Shown here piece after piece: positions 53,513 to 62,314 of a stretch of DNA of 64,000 bases. The notes below the pieces were generated by a model, which worked only from the letters and a program-made list of their open reading frames with translations, had not been told where the DNA came from and made no database searches. Each line of letters starts with the position of its first letter. Position 1 is the first letter of the stretch. Source of the DNA: Ignavibacteriales bacterium (GTDB lineage Bacteria > Bacteroidota > Ignavibacteria > UBA10030); NCBI GenBank assembly GCA_026390575.1, contig JAPLFR010000008.1, positions 62,001 through 126,000 on the forward strand, read 5' to 3'. The translations under genes and the position numbers were made by a program.

Positions 53513-55513
53513 ATGACAACGAAGGCAATCGTCTTTGCAGTTTTACTGTTAGGTGCATTCGGATTATTTGGAGTAAGTCTGAGGCGAATGATAAAGCTGA
53601 TCTCAATCGGCATGCCGGAGAATCGACTGGATCATCTATGGGAAAGATTTAAAAAGATGATGACAGTGGCATTCGGCCAATCGAAGCTCTTCCGCGAACC
53701 GATACCTGGATTGATGCACGCATTTATCTTCTGGGGATTCCTGGTATTACTGTCGTCCGTTTTGGAAGCAATCGGCGAAGGACTCTCTTCCGGCTTCACA
53801 TTTCGTTTTATAGGTATTTTCTATCAGCCTTTGCAATTCTGCCAAGAACTTTTTGCAGGATTAGTGATCGCAGGGATTTGTATTGCCTTGTACCGCCGCT
53901 ATATTCTTCGGCCAAAGAGGCTGCAAGTTGATAGGCATGCACAACTAGATGCAACCGCAATTCTCTTAACCATTTTTCTTATTATGACAAGTTTGTTAGG
54001 ACAGAATGCGGTACGGCTTCAAACTGATTTGAATCAAGGAGGTCGCTTCCTATCAGCGGCACTTGCTCCAATTTTAACTTCATCAAATGTATCGACAAAC
54101 AATGTCTTATTTGAAATCTATTGGTGGGTGCATATTGTCCTTGTGCTTGGATTTCTGAATTACCTGCCGTATTCAAAGCATGCACACATACTGACATCGG
54201 TGCCGAATGTCTTTCTTTCATCCTTGAAACCAAAAGGCGCATTGAAGCCAATTGATCTTGAAGCTGAAGGAGTAGAAAAATTCGGTGCAACAGATGTTGA
54301 TGATCTTACCTGGAAACAATTGCTTGATGGCTATACCTGCACTGAGTGCGGTCGTTGTACAGCGTCATGCCCGGCAAATATAACAGGTAAAAAGCTTTCC
54401 CCCAAGAAAATCATGACAGATATACGGCATCGTGTTGCAGAAAAGGGACCATTATTATTCGATGGTGATAAAGTAGCTAAAGTCAAAGAGGGGGAGAAAG
54501 ATCTTTTAGAAAACACACTGTTGCATCATTATCTCACAGCAGAGGAACTGTTTGCTTGCACGACTTGTATGGCATGTGTACAGGAATGCCCTGTCAACAA
54601 CGAGCATATTCCGGCAATTGTCGAATTGCGCCGTAGTCTCGTTTTGATGGAATCCAATTTTCCGCCAGAGGTTCAGGTTGTGTTCAAAAATCTAGAAACG
54701 AATTTTAGCCCATGGGCGTTCCCTGCATCAGCGCGCGCCGATTGGGCAGAAGGAATGAATATCCCGCAAATGTCGCAAGCAAACGATGCGGAGATTCTTT
54801 TCTGGGTTGGCTGTGCTGGAGCTTTCGATGCGCGTTACACAAAAGTGACTCAAGCTTTTGCAACGTTGATGCTGAAAGCGGGAATTAAATTCGCCATTCT
54901 TGGAACGGAAGAAAAATGTACCGGTGATTCTGCCCGGCGTATTGGCAATGAGTATCTTGCTCAAATGCTGATGAAAGATAACATAACGACTCTCAATGGA
55001 TACAATGTGAAGAAGATTGTGACAACATGTCCGCATTGTTTCAACACTCTGAAGAATGAATATCCTCAGTTTGGTGGTAATTATGAAGTTGTTCACCACA
55101 CTGACTTCTTACTCAATCTGATTCATGAAGGTAAACTGAAGGTTACAAAAGAAGAAGCGGCAAAGGTAACTTTCCACGATTCGTGTTACCTCGGACGGTA
55201 CAACGATATATACGATCAACCGCGAGAAATTCTCAAAGCAATTCCAGGTGTGAATACGTTGGAGATGAAACGGTCGAGATTTAAAGGATTTTGCTGCGGT
55301 GCAGGCGGCGGCAGAATGTGGATGGAGGAAAATGAAGGCAAACGCGTCAATAGTGAGCGAACGGAAGAAGCGCTTGCGCTCAAACCGGATATAATCGGAA
55401 CTGCTTGTCCATTCTGTCTGACAATGTTAGAAGACGGGGTGAAAGATAAGGAAGCAACAGAGAGTGTAAAAGTAAAGGACATAGCGGAAATGCTTTTAGC
55501 GGTGGTGGAGTAA
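53513..55513 (+). CDS. HdrD-like membrane Fe-S oxidoreductase
   Basis: 666 residues. About five membrane segments in residues 1-225 (NarI-like cytochrome part), then two 4Fe-4S sites ('CTECGRCTASCP' and 'CTTCMACVQECP', about 280-290 and 350-360), then two CCG domains ('TCPHCFNTLKNEYP' and 'FKGFCCGAGGGRMW') of heterodisulfide-reductase type. It should pass electrons between a soluble donor and the quinone pool; the partner is unknown, no EtfAB genes are near. Confidence 0.9.
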   Translation: MTTKAIVFAVLLLGAFGLFGVSLRRMIKLISIGMPENRLDHLWERFKKMMTVAFGQSKLFREPIPGLMHAFIFWGFLVLLSSVLEAIGEGLSSGFTFRFIGIFYQPLQFCQELFAGLVIAGICIALYRRYILRPKRLQVDRHAQLDATAILLTIFLIMTSLLGQNAVRLQTDLNQGGRFLSAALAPILTSSNVSTNNVLFEIYWWVHIVLVLGFLNYLPYSKHAHILTSVPNVFLSSLKPKGALKPIDLEAEGVEKFGATDVDDLTWKQLLDGYTCTECGRCTASCPANITGKKLSPKKIMTDIRHRVAEKGPLLFDGDKVAKVKEGEKDLLENTLLHHYLTAEELFACTTCMACVQECPVNNEHIPAIVELRRSLVLMESNFPPEVQVVFKNLETNFSPWAFPASARADWAEGMNIPQMSQANDAEILFWVGCAGAFDARYTKVTQAFATLMLKAGIKFAILGTEEKCTGDSARRIGNEYLAQMLMKDNITTLNGYNVKKIVTTCPHCFNTLKNEYPQFGGNYEVVHHTDFLLNLIHEGKLKVTKEEAAKVTFHDSCYLGRYNDIYDQPREILKAIPGVNTLEMKRSRFKGFCCGAGGGRMWMEENEGKRVNSERTEEALALKPDIIGTACPFCLTMLEDGVKDKEATESVKVKDIAEMLLAVVE

Positions 55514-55521
55514 ACAAAGAA

Positions 55522-56535
55522 ATGCCAATAACAAAGATTATACAGTTCTTCGGCGAACATCTGGATCCGGACGATATGAATGATGCAGTTGCAACGCTTC
55601 GTTCAGGAGGATTGGTTGCCTTCCCAACTGAAACAGTTTACGGTCTCGGAGCAGATGCATTCAATCCAGCTGCTGTACAAAAAATCTTTGATGCGAAGGG
55701 GAGACCTTCTGATAACCCCCTTATTGTACATGTTGCATCTCTGGAAATCGCATGGCATTTTACAACAGAGATTTCAGATAAAGGATTACAACTGGCGAAG
55801 CATTTCTGGCCCGGTCCGCTTACCCTTGTCGTAAAACGAAAAGCGAATATTCCGGATATTGTCACTGCCGGCTTGGATACTGTCGCAATAAGAATTCCAA
55901 ATCACCCGGTAACTTTAGAGTTGCTGACAAGATTTGAAGGCGGCATGGTTGGACCGAGTGCAAATATTTCCGGGCGCCCAAGCCCAACGTCGGCTGAGCA
56001 TGTCTATCATGATTTAAACGGAAAAATTGATATTATTCTTGATGCAGGACCGACAACCATTGGTATGGAATCGACCGTCATAGATGTGACACTTGACCCG
56101 CCAGCTATTTTACGCATTGGCGGATTAAGCCGTGAAGATATTGAACAGGAAATAGGAGAGACTCGCCGAACAAGTGATCAAGAATTACTTCGGCGTTCGC
56201 CGGGTACTCGCCATCGTCACTATGCACCGAAGGCGCACATAGTTCTTATTCCGAGAAACGACCGCGATGCTTTCGTACAACAGTTGCACAAGATGAAAGA
56301 CGATGGAAAAAAGGTTGGTATAATTACGTATTCAGAAGATTTGAACGCCATCGAAACAACAAGATTCCATATCATTCTCTCTTCCTCTGTTGAACGTTAT
56401 GGCCGGAATATTTTTCGGGCGCTTCGTGAATTAGATACCTTAAATGTTGACTGTATGCTTGTGGAGAGTGTTGAAGAAAAAGGAATCGGTGCAGCGATCA
56501 TGGATCGTCTTTCCAAAGCTGCGCAGAATATATAG
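55522..56535 (+). CDS. sua5: Threonylcarbamoyl-AMP synthase (Sua5 type)
   Basis: 337 residues, the two-domain form. YrdC domain: 'GGLVAFPTETVYGLGADAFN', 'KGRPSDNPLIVHV', 'VGPSANISGRPSPTSAEHV', then the Sua5 domain ('RRSPGTRHRHYAPKAHIVLI'). It makes the TC-AMP used for t6A modification of ANN-decoding tRNAs, from Thr, bicarbonate and ATP. Starts 8 bp after the Fe-S gene, so it is in the same unit. Confidence 0.93.
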   Translation: MPITKIIQFFGEHLDPDDMNDAVATLRSGGLVAFPTETVYGLGADAFNPAAVQKIFDAKGRPSDNPLIVHVASLEIAWHFTTEISDKGLQLAKHFWPGPLTLVVKRKANIPDIVTAGLDTVAIRIPNHPVTLELLTRFEGGMVGPSANISGRPSPTSAEHVYHDLNGKIDIILDAGPTTIGMESTVIDVTLDPPAILRIGGLSREDIEQEIGETRRTSDQELLRRSPGTRHRHYAPKAHIVLIPRNDRDAFVQQLHKMKDDGKKVGIITYSEDLNAIETTRFHIILSSSVERYGRNIFRALRELDTLNVDCMLVESVEEKGIGAAIMDRLSKAAQNI

Positions 56536-56607
56536 TATTCGTGTGCTTTATTGTAAATATTCATTTAAATTGAAAAAGAATATGCCATCCCGAAGGAGAT
56601 TATTTAT

Positions 56608-57111
56608 ATGATTCTATTAAATACTGAAAAGTCGGTTCAAATACCTATTGTTGCTGTACTTATGGGAAGTATATCTGATGCAGAGACGATGGAACCCGCA
56701 CGGCAGATACTGAAAGAGTTTGATATTCCGTGCGAAATGAAAGTCCTTTCCGCACACCGCACACCAGAACAGACAATTGCGTATGTGAAAGCAGCAAAGG
56801 TACGCGGAACAAAGATTATCATCGCTGGAGCCGGGGGTGCAGCGCATTTGCCAGGAATTATCGCCGCTGTCACAACATTACCGGTGATCGGCATTCCTAT
56901 CAAATCAAAATCCCTTAATGGATTAGATTCGTTGCTGTCTATCGTTCAGATGCCAGCTGGTATTCCAGTCGCTACAGTTGCCATCGATGGAGCGGTGAAT
57001 GCCGCATTGCTTGCCGTAGAAATACTTGCACTTGCTTCTCAGGAACTTACCACAAAACTTGAAGGCTATCGTACAAAATTACAAGAGAAAGTTCTGAAGT
57101 CTTCCGTTTAA
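56608..57111 (+). CDS. purE: N5-CAIR mutase (PurE)
   Basis: 167 residues. '[20 protein letters not shown]', '[19 protein letters not shown]', '[20 protein letters not shown]' and '[20 protein letters not shown]' are the class I PurE motifs, with active-site Ser, Asp and His. Converts N5-CAIR to CAIR in purine synthesis. PurK is not in the window. AAGGAG precedes the ATG. Confidence 0.95.
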   Translation: MILLNTEKSVQIPIVAVLMGSISDAETMEPARQILKEFDIPCEMKVLSAHRTPEQTIAYVKAAKVRGTKIIIAGAGGAAHLPGIIAAVTTLPVIGIPIKSKSLNGLDSLLSIVQMPAGIPVATVAIDGAVNAALLAVEILALASQELTTKLEGYRTKLQEKVLKSSV

Positions 57112-57159
57112 TCAAATGGAGAGATAAAACTTATTCAAGGAATCCTATTCATTCTTGCA

Positions 57160-57276
57160 ATGGTCATGGAAACGTGTGTTTACTCAATGATCAAGGCAAA
57201 CGGTACAGCAGTTCATTCAAAGACAAATGAGACATCTACAACAGACCAATTACATATTAATAAAGAATACTTATGA
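57160..57276 (+). CDS. Possible 38-residue peptide coupled to the DUF47 gene
   Basis: ATG 57160 to TGA 57274-57276 (MVMETCVYSMIKANGTAVHS...). The stop overlaps the ATG of the next gene as ATGA, as in coupled genes. The frame is open upstream with a hydrophobic segment ('LIQGILFILA') but no start there. It could be a short leader or chance. Confidence 0.25.
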   Translation: MVMETCVYSMIKANGTAVHSKTNETSTTDQLHINKEYL

Positions 57277-57920
57277 AAATTGATAAAATTTTAAAAATGC
57301 TGCTCCCGCATGATGAAAACTTCTATAATTTATTGGAAGAATCTGCACAGAATCTGGTAAAGGCCGGCGTCGTATTGAGGACGCTCCCATTATGCAAAAC
57401 ACAAGCCCAGCGTGAGGATGCCGCAAGGCGAATCAAAGACATCGAACATGACGGTGATTCGATAACACATCGAATATTCTCGGAACTCAATTCAACGTTT
57501 GTTACTCCAATTGACCGTGAGGATATTCATGAACTTGCCTCGGCATTAGACGATATTCTTGATCATATAGACGGATGCGCAAACAGATTTGCGCTCTACA
57601 AGATAACACGCGTTCCGAAAGCGGTGATACAACTTATTGACGTGCTGATTCTGTCAATAGCTGAATTGACGAATGGAGTTCATCTCCTGCGCAAACTCGA
57701 TGAAATAGAAATATTCAAAGCGTCATTCACGAAAGTGAACGAGTACGAAAATCAAGCGGACGATATATTCGATAAGGCAGTAGCGGATTTATTTGACAAA
57801 GAAAAAGATCCGGTACAGATCATCAAGCTCAAAGAAGTTTTTGTCGGATTAGAAACTGCGACCGATAAATGTGAGGATGCGGCAAATGTACTTGAGGGCA
57901 TCCTGATAAAACACAATTAA
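57273..57920 (+). CDS. DUF47/PhoU-like phosphate transport regulator
   Basis: 215 residues, all-helical PhoU-like fold: 'MLLPHDENFYNLLEESAQNL', 'RRIKDIEHDGDSITHRIFSE', 'TPIDREDIHELASALDDILD' and 'GLETATDKCEDAANVLEGI', with the E/D-rich metal-binding motifs of the family. It pairs with the PiT transporter just downstream, the usual arrangement, and probably gates phosphate uptake. Confidence 0.92.
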   Translation: MKIDKILKMLLPHDENFYNLLEESAQNLVKAGVVLRTLPLCKTQAQREDAARRIKDIEHDGDSITHRIFSELNSTFVTPIDREDIHELASALDDILDHIDGCANRFALYKITRVPKAVIQLIDVLILSIAELTNGVHLLRKLDEIEIFKASFTKVNEYENQADDIFDKAVADLFDKEKDPVQIIKLKEVFVGLETATDKCEDAANVLEGILIKHN

Positions 57921-58027
57921 TGCCATTGCAATAACTCTAAACGGCAAAACACTCGCTTCCAACATACTATGCTTCAACGAATATTGAAAAATATTTTAGA
58001 AAGCATCACTAACCGGACATTTGTTAT

Positions 58028-59032
58028 ATGATGTCACTTATTGTTTTTATTGTTTTGATCGCGCTGGTTTTTGATTTCCTCAATGGATTTCATGATGCGG
58101 CAAATTCGATTGCAACGATAGTTTCAACACGTGTACTCACACCACGAAAAGCAGTCCTATGGGCAGCGTTTTTTAATTTCCTTGCGGCATTCCTTTTTAC
58201 TGGTCACAATGTTGCGAAGACAATCGGCAAAGGGCTTGTGACTCCTAGTTTAGTGAACGAAAATGTTATCTTGGCTGCGCTGCTTGGTGCAATAGCGTGG
58301 AATATAATAACATGGTATTACGGCATCCCGTCCAGTTCTTCACACGCATTAATGGGAGGATTGGGCGGTGCAGCAATTATGCGTGCAGGTTTTGGCTCCA
58401 TCATCTGGAGCGGTTGGATAAAAACACTTATTTTTATTGTTGTTGCTCCCGTGCTTGGTATGGTATTGGGGTTTGGTATGATGATGCTTCTCATGTGGAT
58501 GTTTCATAAACATCCATCATCAAAAATCAATGGTGTTTTTAGAAAACTGCAGCTTGTTTCTGCGGCTTTCTATAGTCTCGGACATGGTGCAAATGACGCG
58601 CAAAAAACAATGGGAATTATCACAATCTTGCTTATCAACGCACAGCTTATTCAAACGAGCGGCCCTGATGATTTTCCAATAAAATGGTGGATCATTATTC
58701 CATGTTATACCGCCATTTCGCTAGGAACGATGTTCGGCGGCTGGCGCATTGTGAAAACGATGGGACAAAAAGTGACAAAGTTGAAACCTGTAGGCGGGTT
58801 TTGTGCGGAAACGGCTGGTGCATTTACATTGCTTATTACCGCGTTCAGCGGCATTGCGGTCAGCACAACACATACTATTACCGGCGCAATTATGGGAGTA
58901 GGCGCAACAAAACGTATGTCCGCTGTGAAGTGGGGACTCGCAGGAAAAATTGTTATTGCATGGATCATTACAATTCCAGTATCTGCATTGGTCTCTGCCG
59001 GTTGTTACTGGATGATTGAACGATTTATATAA
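58028..59032 (+). CDS. PiT-family inorganic phosphate transporter
   Basis: 334 residues with about ten membrane segments. Two copies of the family signature: 'FDFLNGFHDAANSIATIVST' and 'SLGHGANDAQKTMGIITI' (GxNDxx). Symport of phosphate or metal-phosphate with a cation across the inner membrane. Follows the DUF47 gene by 107 bp. Confidence 0.93.
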   Translation: MMSLIVFIVLIALVFDFLNGFHDAANSIATIVSTRVLTPRKAVLWAAFFNFLAAFLFTGHNVAKTIGKGLVTPSLVNENVILAALLGAIAWNIITWYYGIPSSSSHALMGGLGGAAIMRAGFGSIIWSGWIKTLIFIVVAPVLGMVLGFGMMMLLMWMFHKHPSSKINGVFRKLQLVSAAFYSLGHGANDAQKTMGIITILLINAQLIQTSGPDDFPIKWWIIIPCYTAISLGTMFGGWRIVKTMGQKVTKLKPVGGFCAETAGAFTLLITAFSGIAVSTTHTITGAIMGVGATKRMSAVKWGLAGKIVIAWIITIPVSALVSAGCYWMIERFI

Positions 59033-59050
59033 CAACCTCAGTTCATAGTT

Positions 59051-61876
59051 TCATTTCAATAGAATCGCCTTTTTCACAGAGAAGTAATTACCTGCCTGCA
59101 CTTGGATTAAGTACACGCCGCTTGGCAACATTGACGCATCCCATGTAACCTTGTACTCTCCTGCTGGTTTTATCTCATCTACTAACATTGAGACTTCACG
59201 ACCAAGCATATCGAATACTTTCAATGTCACTTGACCTTTTGCAGGTATTTCATATCCTATCGTTGTGGTTGGATTGAACGGATTCGGAAAATTTTGATAT
59301 AGTCTCGCGGTAAAAGGAGTTGTCTTTCCGTTATTGACTGATGTGGGTTCAGTATTAAAATTGATCCAGTGAAGTAGAACATTATATGAAGGTATTTTGA
59401 CCTTTATTTTTTGTTCACCTGCTGGAAGTGTTAATGCTATGCTGTTTGTTGTTGTCCAATTGTTTGTTGTTGAAATTGGTACGCTTAAATTTTGTGTGCC
59501 ATAGGATATTTGTATACTGGATGATTCAAAACTCATAATCCTGAAGGTGAGATAGTATGTTCCGGCTGTAGGGACATTGACAAAGTACTCTGCCATCGCT
59601 TGGGGGCCAAAAATAAAAGAATCATTACTATCTCCATCACCTAGCGGATAAATAAAAATGTTATTCATATCAAAATAATTATCAACCATGATTTTTGCAG
59701 GAATCGCAATTGACGTCGGTGTGGCACCGTTGATTACCTCTAAGGAATTAAATGACTGAAGAACACCGCCATCGCTAGATTGTAGGTCTCCGCCTGTATA
59801 GGAAATTGTGCAAATATCGCTTCGTTGGATTTGGATACTATCTATCTGAACAATGAAAGTTGTGCTATCGCCGGTTTTGAGAGAAACTTTGTGCGATGAC
59901 GGAAGTGTTGTGTTGTTCTGTGTTACTGAGAAGGTACCGTTGAATGCGGACGGAGCACTCATTTGTTTATTGAATGTGAGTTCCAAAAAATGTGGATTAC
60001 TTGTAAGTAATACTGATAAACAAACCGGAGCAGAACCGCTTGGCGAGTCTGTAAAATTTTGAATTCCAAATCCGTACGCATAGCGAGGAGTATAGGAAGG
60101 ATCGCCATAATTGATTGGTATTTGTGACATATTCTTCGGCCATGTGTGCGATAACAAGCCTTTGGGTTGATAGTCGCCAAATAATACCTCAGCTATTCCA
60201 TCACCTTCTGTGCCAGGCAACCATGCGGCTACGATAACATCGGAATAATGTAAAACATCTTCTATGATGAGGGGCCTTCCGGACACAAGAATAAGAATCA
60301 CCGGTGCGCCATATCCTTTCATTTTCTTAACTAATGCGATATCATTTGCAGAGAGGCGAAGATCAAAAGCATCACCGTACATTTCTGCATAAGGCCGTTC
60401 ACCAATCACAACCAGTGAATAATCAGCTTTGGTATTTGTGAAGACACCCGTAGCACTGTAATCTATTTGTGTACCCGGTGCAATCTTTTTCAGACCGGCG
60501 AGTATTGTGGTGCCATTTGTAATATTGCCGCTTTGGCCCTGCCAGTCAATTGTCCATCCACCACATTGATTTCCTAAATCATCTGCGTTCGAGCCTGCAA
60601 CAAGTATTCTTGCATTCGTTTTTCGCAATGGGAGGATGCCGTCCTTCTTTTTTAAAAGTACCATCGATTCACGAACACACTGCCGTGCAACTGCGCGATT
60701 TGCGGAAGATCCAACTTGCGTAAGTAATGATCGATTGGCGAAAGGGTGTTCAAATAATCCGAGTTTGAATTTTTCGGTGAGTATTCTCCGCACAGCATCG
60801 TCAATACGGCCTAATGAAATTTTACCGCTGCTTACAAGGCTTTGCATGTCGGCAGCTGCCGTTGTCTGCGGTATCATAATCATATCTATGCCTGCGTTGA
60901 CCGATTGCTCGAGGCATGTTTTATAATCATTGTTCAATTGATCGATTCCACGCCAGTCTGATACAACAAATCCTTTGAACCCTAATTCATTCTTTAGCAC
61001 ATCTGTAATCCAATATTTATTTCCATGCATTTTCAATCCATTTATGCTGCTAAACGAAACCATAACGCTTCCTACACCGGCGTTGACAGCTGAGATATAT
61101 CCCGGCAGATGAATCAAACGCACAGAGCTTTCGCTGAGTATTGTATTTCCTTGGTCAAGCAGAGCGCTACTTGAAGTACCGAATATTGTTCCACCATCTC
61201 CCAGAAAGTGTTTTGCACAGGCGAGAATACTTGTTGGACCATTTAACGTATCTCCTTGAAAACCGCTTACTTCGGAGGCGGCGAACATTTGTGCAAGTTC
61301 TGGCGTTTCACCAAAACCCTCATACGTCCTACCCCATCGTATATCACGTGGAACAGCGATGCAAGGGCCGAATGTCCAGTTCAAGCCAGTTGCCCGGACT
61401 TCGGTTGCAGTGACTTGCGCCGCTTGTTTTGCAAGCTCCGGATTTCGTGTACATCCCATGCCAATGTTGTGCGGAAAAATTGTTGCGCTATAGACATTAT
61501 TGTTACCATGAACGGCATCAATTCCATAAATAATGGGAATTTTCAATCGACTCTTCAATGCATAAGTCTGGAGTGAGTCATACATATTTGCCCATTTTAA
61601 AGGGGTATTGCCAGCATTTGGTACAGAACCGCCACCGCTCAAAATTGATCCAACGGGAAATGTTGAGAGACGTGAAAGATTGTTTTCAACAGAGCCTCGT
61701 TCAAGCTGGAGCATTTGTCCGATTTTCTCATCCGTTGTCATTTGGTTAAGAAGATCTTCGACACGCGTTTGTATCGAAGCGGTAGAATCAAGATAAATCT
61801 GTGCAGAACTATTATCATGAATAAAAAGTGCTGATAATGTCACGATGAGCGCCAGTGAATATTTTTTTCTCCACAT
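59051..61876 (-). CDS. GH3 beta-glucosidase-type enzyme with T9SS tail
   Basis: 941 residues. Signal peptide about 1-26. GH3 N-terminal barrel ('IPIIYGIDAVHGNNNVYSAT', 'RDIRWGRTYEGFGETPELAQ', 'ILACAKHFLGDGGT'), nucleophile Asp in 'GFVVSDWRGIDQL', then the C-terminal sandwich ('VILILVSGRPLIIEDVL', 'AAWLPGTEGDGIAEVLFGD'). After an Ig-like domain and a CBM6/35-like carbohydrate-binding segment ('YFVNVPTAGTYYLTFRIMSF') comes a T9SS type A tail ('YQNFPNPFNPTTTIGYEIP', ending KKAILLK). An exported beta-glucosidase or xylosidase, likely shown on the surface. Confidence 0.92.
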   Translation of the reverse strand: MWRKKYSLALIVTLSALFIHDNSSAQIYLDSTASIQTRVEDLLNQMTTDEKIGQMLQLERGSVENNLSRLSTFPVGSILSGGGSVPNAGNTPLKWANMYDSLQTYALKSRLKIPIIYGIDAVHGNNNVYSATIFPHNIGMGCTRNPELAKQAAQVTATEVRATGLNWTFGPCIAVPRDIRWGRTYEGFGETPELAQMFAASEVSGFQGDTLNGPTSILACAKHFLGDGGTIFGTSSSALLDQGNTILSESSVRLIHLPGYISAVNAGVGSVMVSFSSINGLKMHGNKYWITDVLKNELGFKGFVVSDWRGIDQLNNDYKTCLEQSVNAGIDMIMIPQTTAAADMQSLVSSGKISLGRIDDAVRRILTEKFKLGLFEHPFANRSLLTQVGSSANRAVARQCVRESMVLLKKKDGILPLRKTNARILVAGSNADDLGNQCGGWTIDWQGQSGNITNGTTILAGLKKIAPGTQIDYSATGVFTNTKADYSLVVIGERPYAEMYGDAFDLRLSANDIALVKKMKGYGAPVILILVSGRPLIIEDVLHYSDVIVAAWLPGTEGDGIAEVLFGDYQPKGLLSHTWPKNMSQIPINYGDPSYTPRYAYGFGIQNFTDSPSGSAPVCLSVLLTSNPHFLELTFNKQMSAPSAFNGTFSVTQNNTTLPSSHKVSLKTGDSTTFIVQIDSIQIQRSDICTISYTGGDLQSSDGGVLQSFNSLEVINGATPTSIAIPAKIMVDNYFDMNNIFIYPLGDGDSNDSFIFGPQAMAEYFVNVPTAGTYYLTFRIMSFESSSIQISYGTQNLSVPISTTNNWTTTNSIALTLPAGEQKIKVKIPSYNVLLHWINFNTEPTSVNNGKTTPFTARLYQNFPNPFNPTTTIGYEIPAKGQVTLKVFDMLGREVSMLVDEIKPAGEYKVTWDASMLPSGVYLIQVQAGNYFSVKKAILLK

Positions 61877-62314
61877 AGTAAATGTCTCAGCATAGATGGT
61901 GAATGGAATGACAAGGTAATTATTTGATATGATTTAATACAATACTTCGGATATCTTTTCCTTTATTTTCGATCAATTAGAATTCTCTACGATAAATCGG
62001 TTTAATTTACATACTTGGCTTGATGTAACTAAATAGAGTTGACGGATATTTTATAATTTTGTTTCAGTATTGAATATTTTCTTGAGCGAATAGTTGAATC
62101 TATACTTCCAAAATGAAATCTTTAAAACCTATTGCGAAACAAATGAATAATTTAAATGATAGAAATATATACTGCTCAAGAAATATTTTTCACTTCGCTT
62201 GCCTCAAATCTCTATGGAATATAATAAATATTAAAACGTCCTATATCGGCAATTAAAGATCTACTCTTTAACAAATATGTTTAAAAGAACCCTGTCAATT
62301 ATATAACAAAATCT
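61877..62314. other. Intergenic region
   Basis: About 440 bp, AT-rich, between two minus-strand genes. It must hold the promoter of the GH3 gene. No RNA gene, repeat or reading frame noticed. Confidence 0.4.
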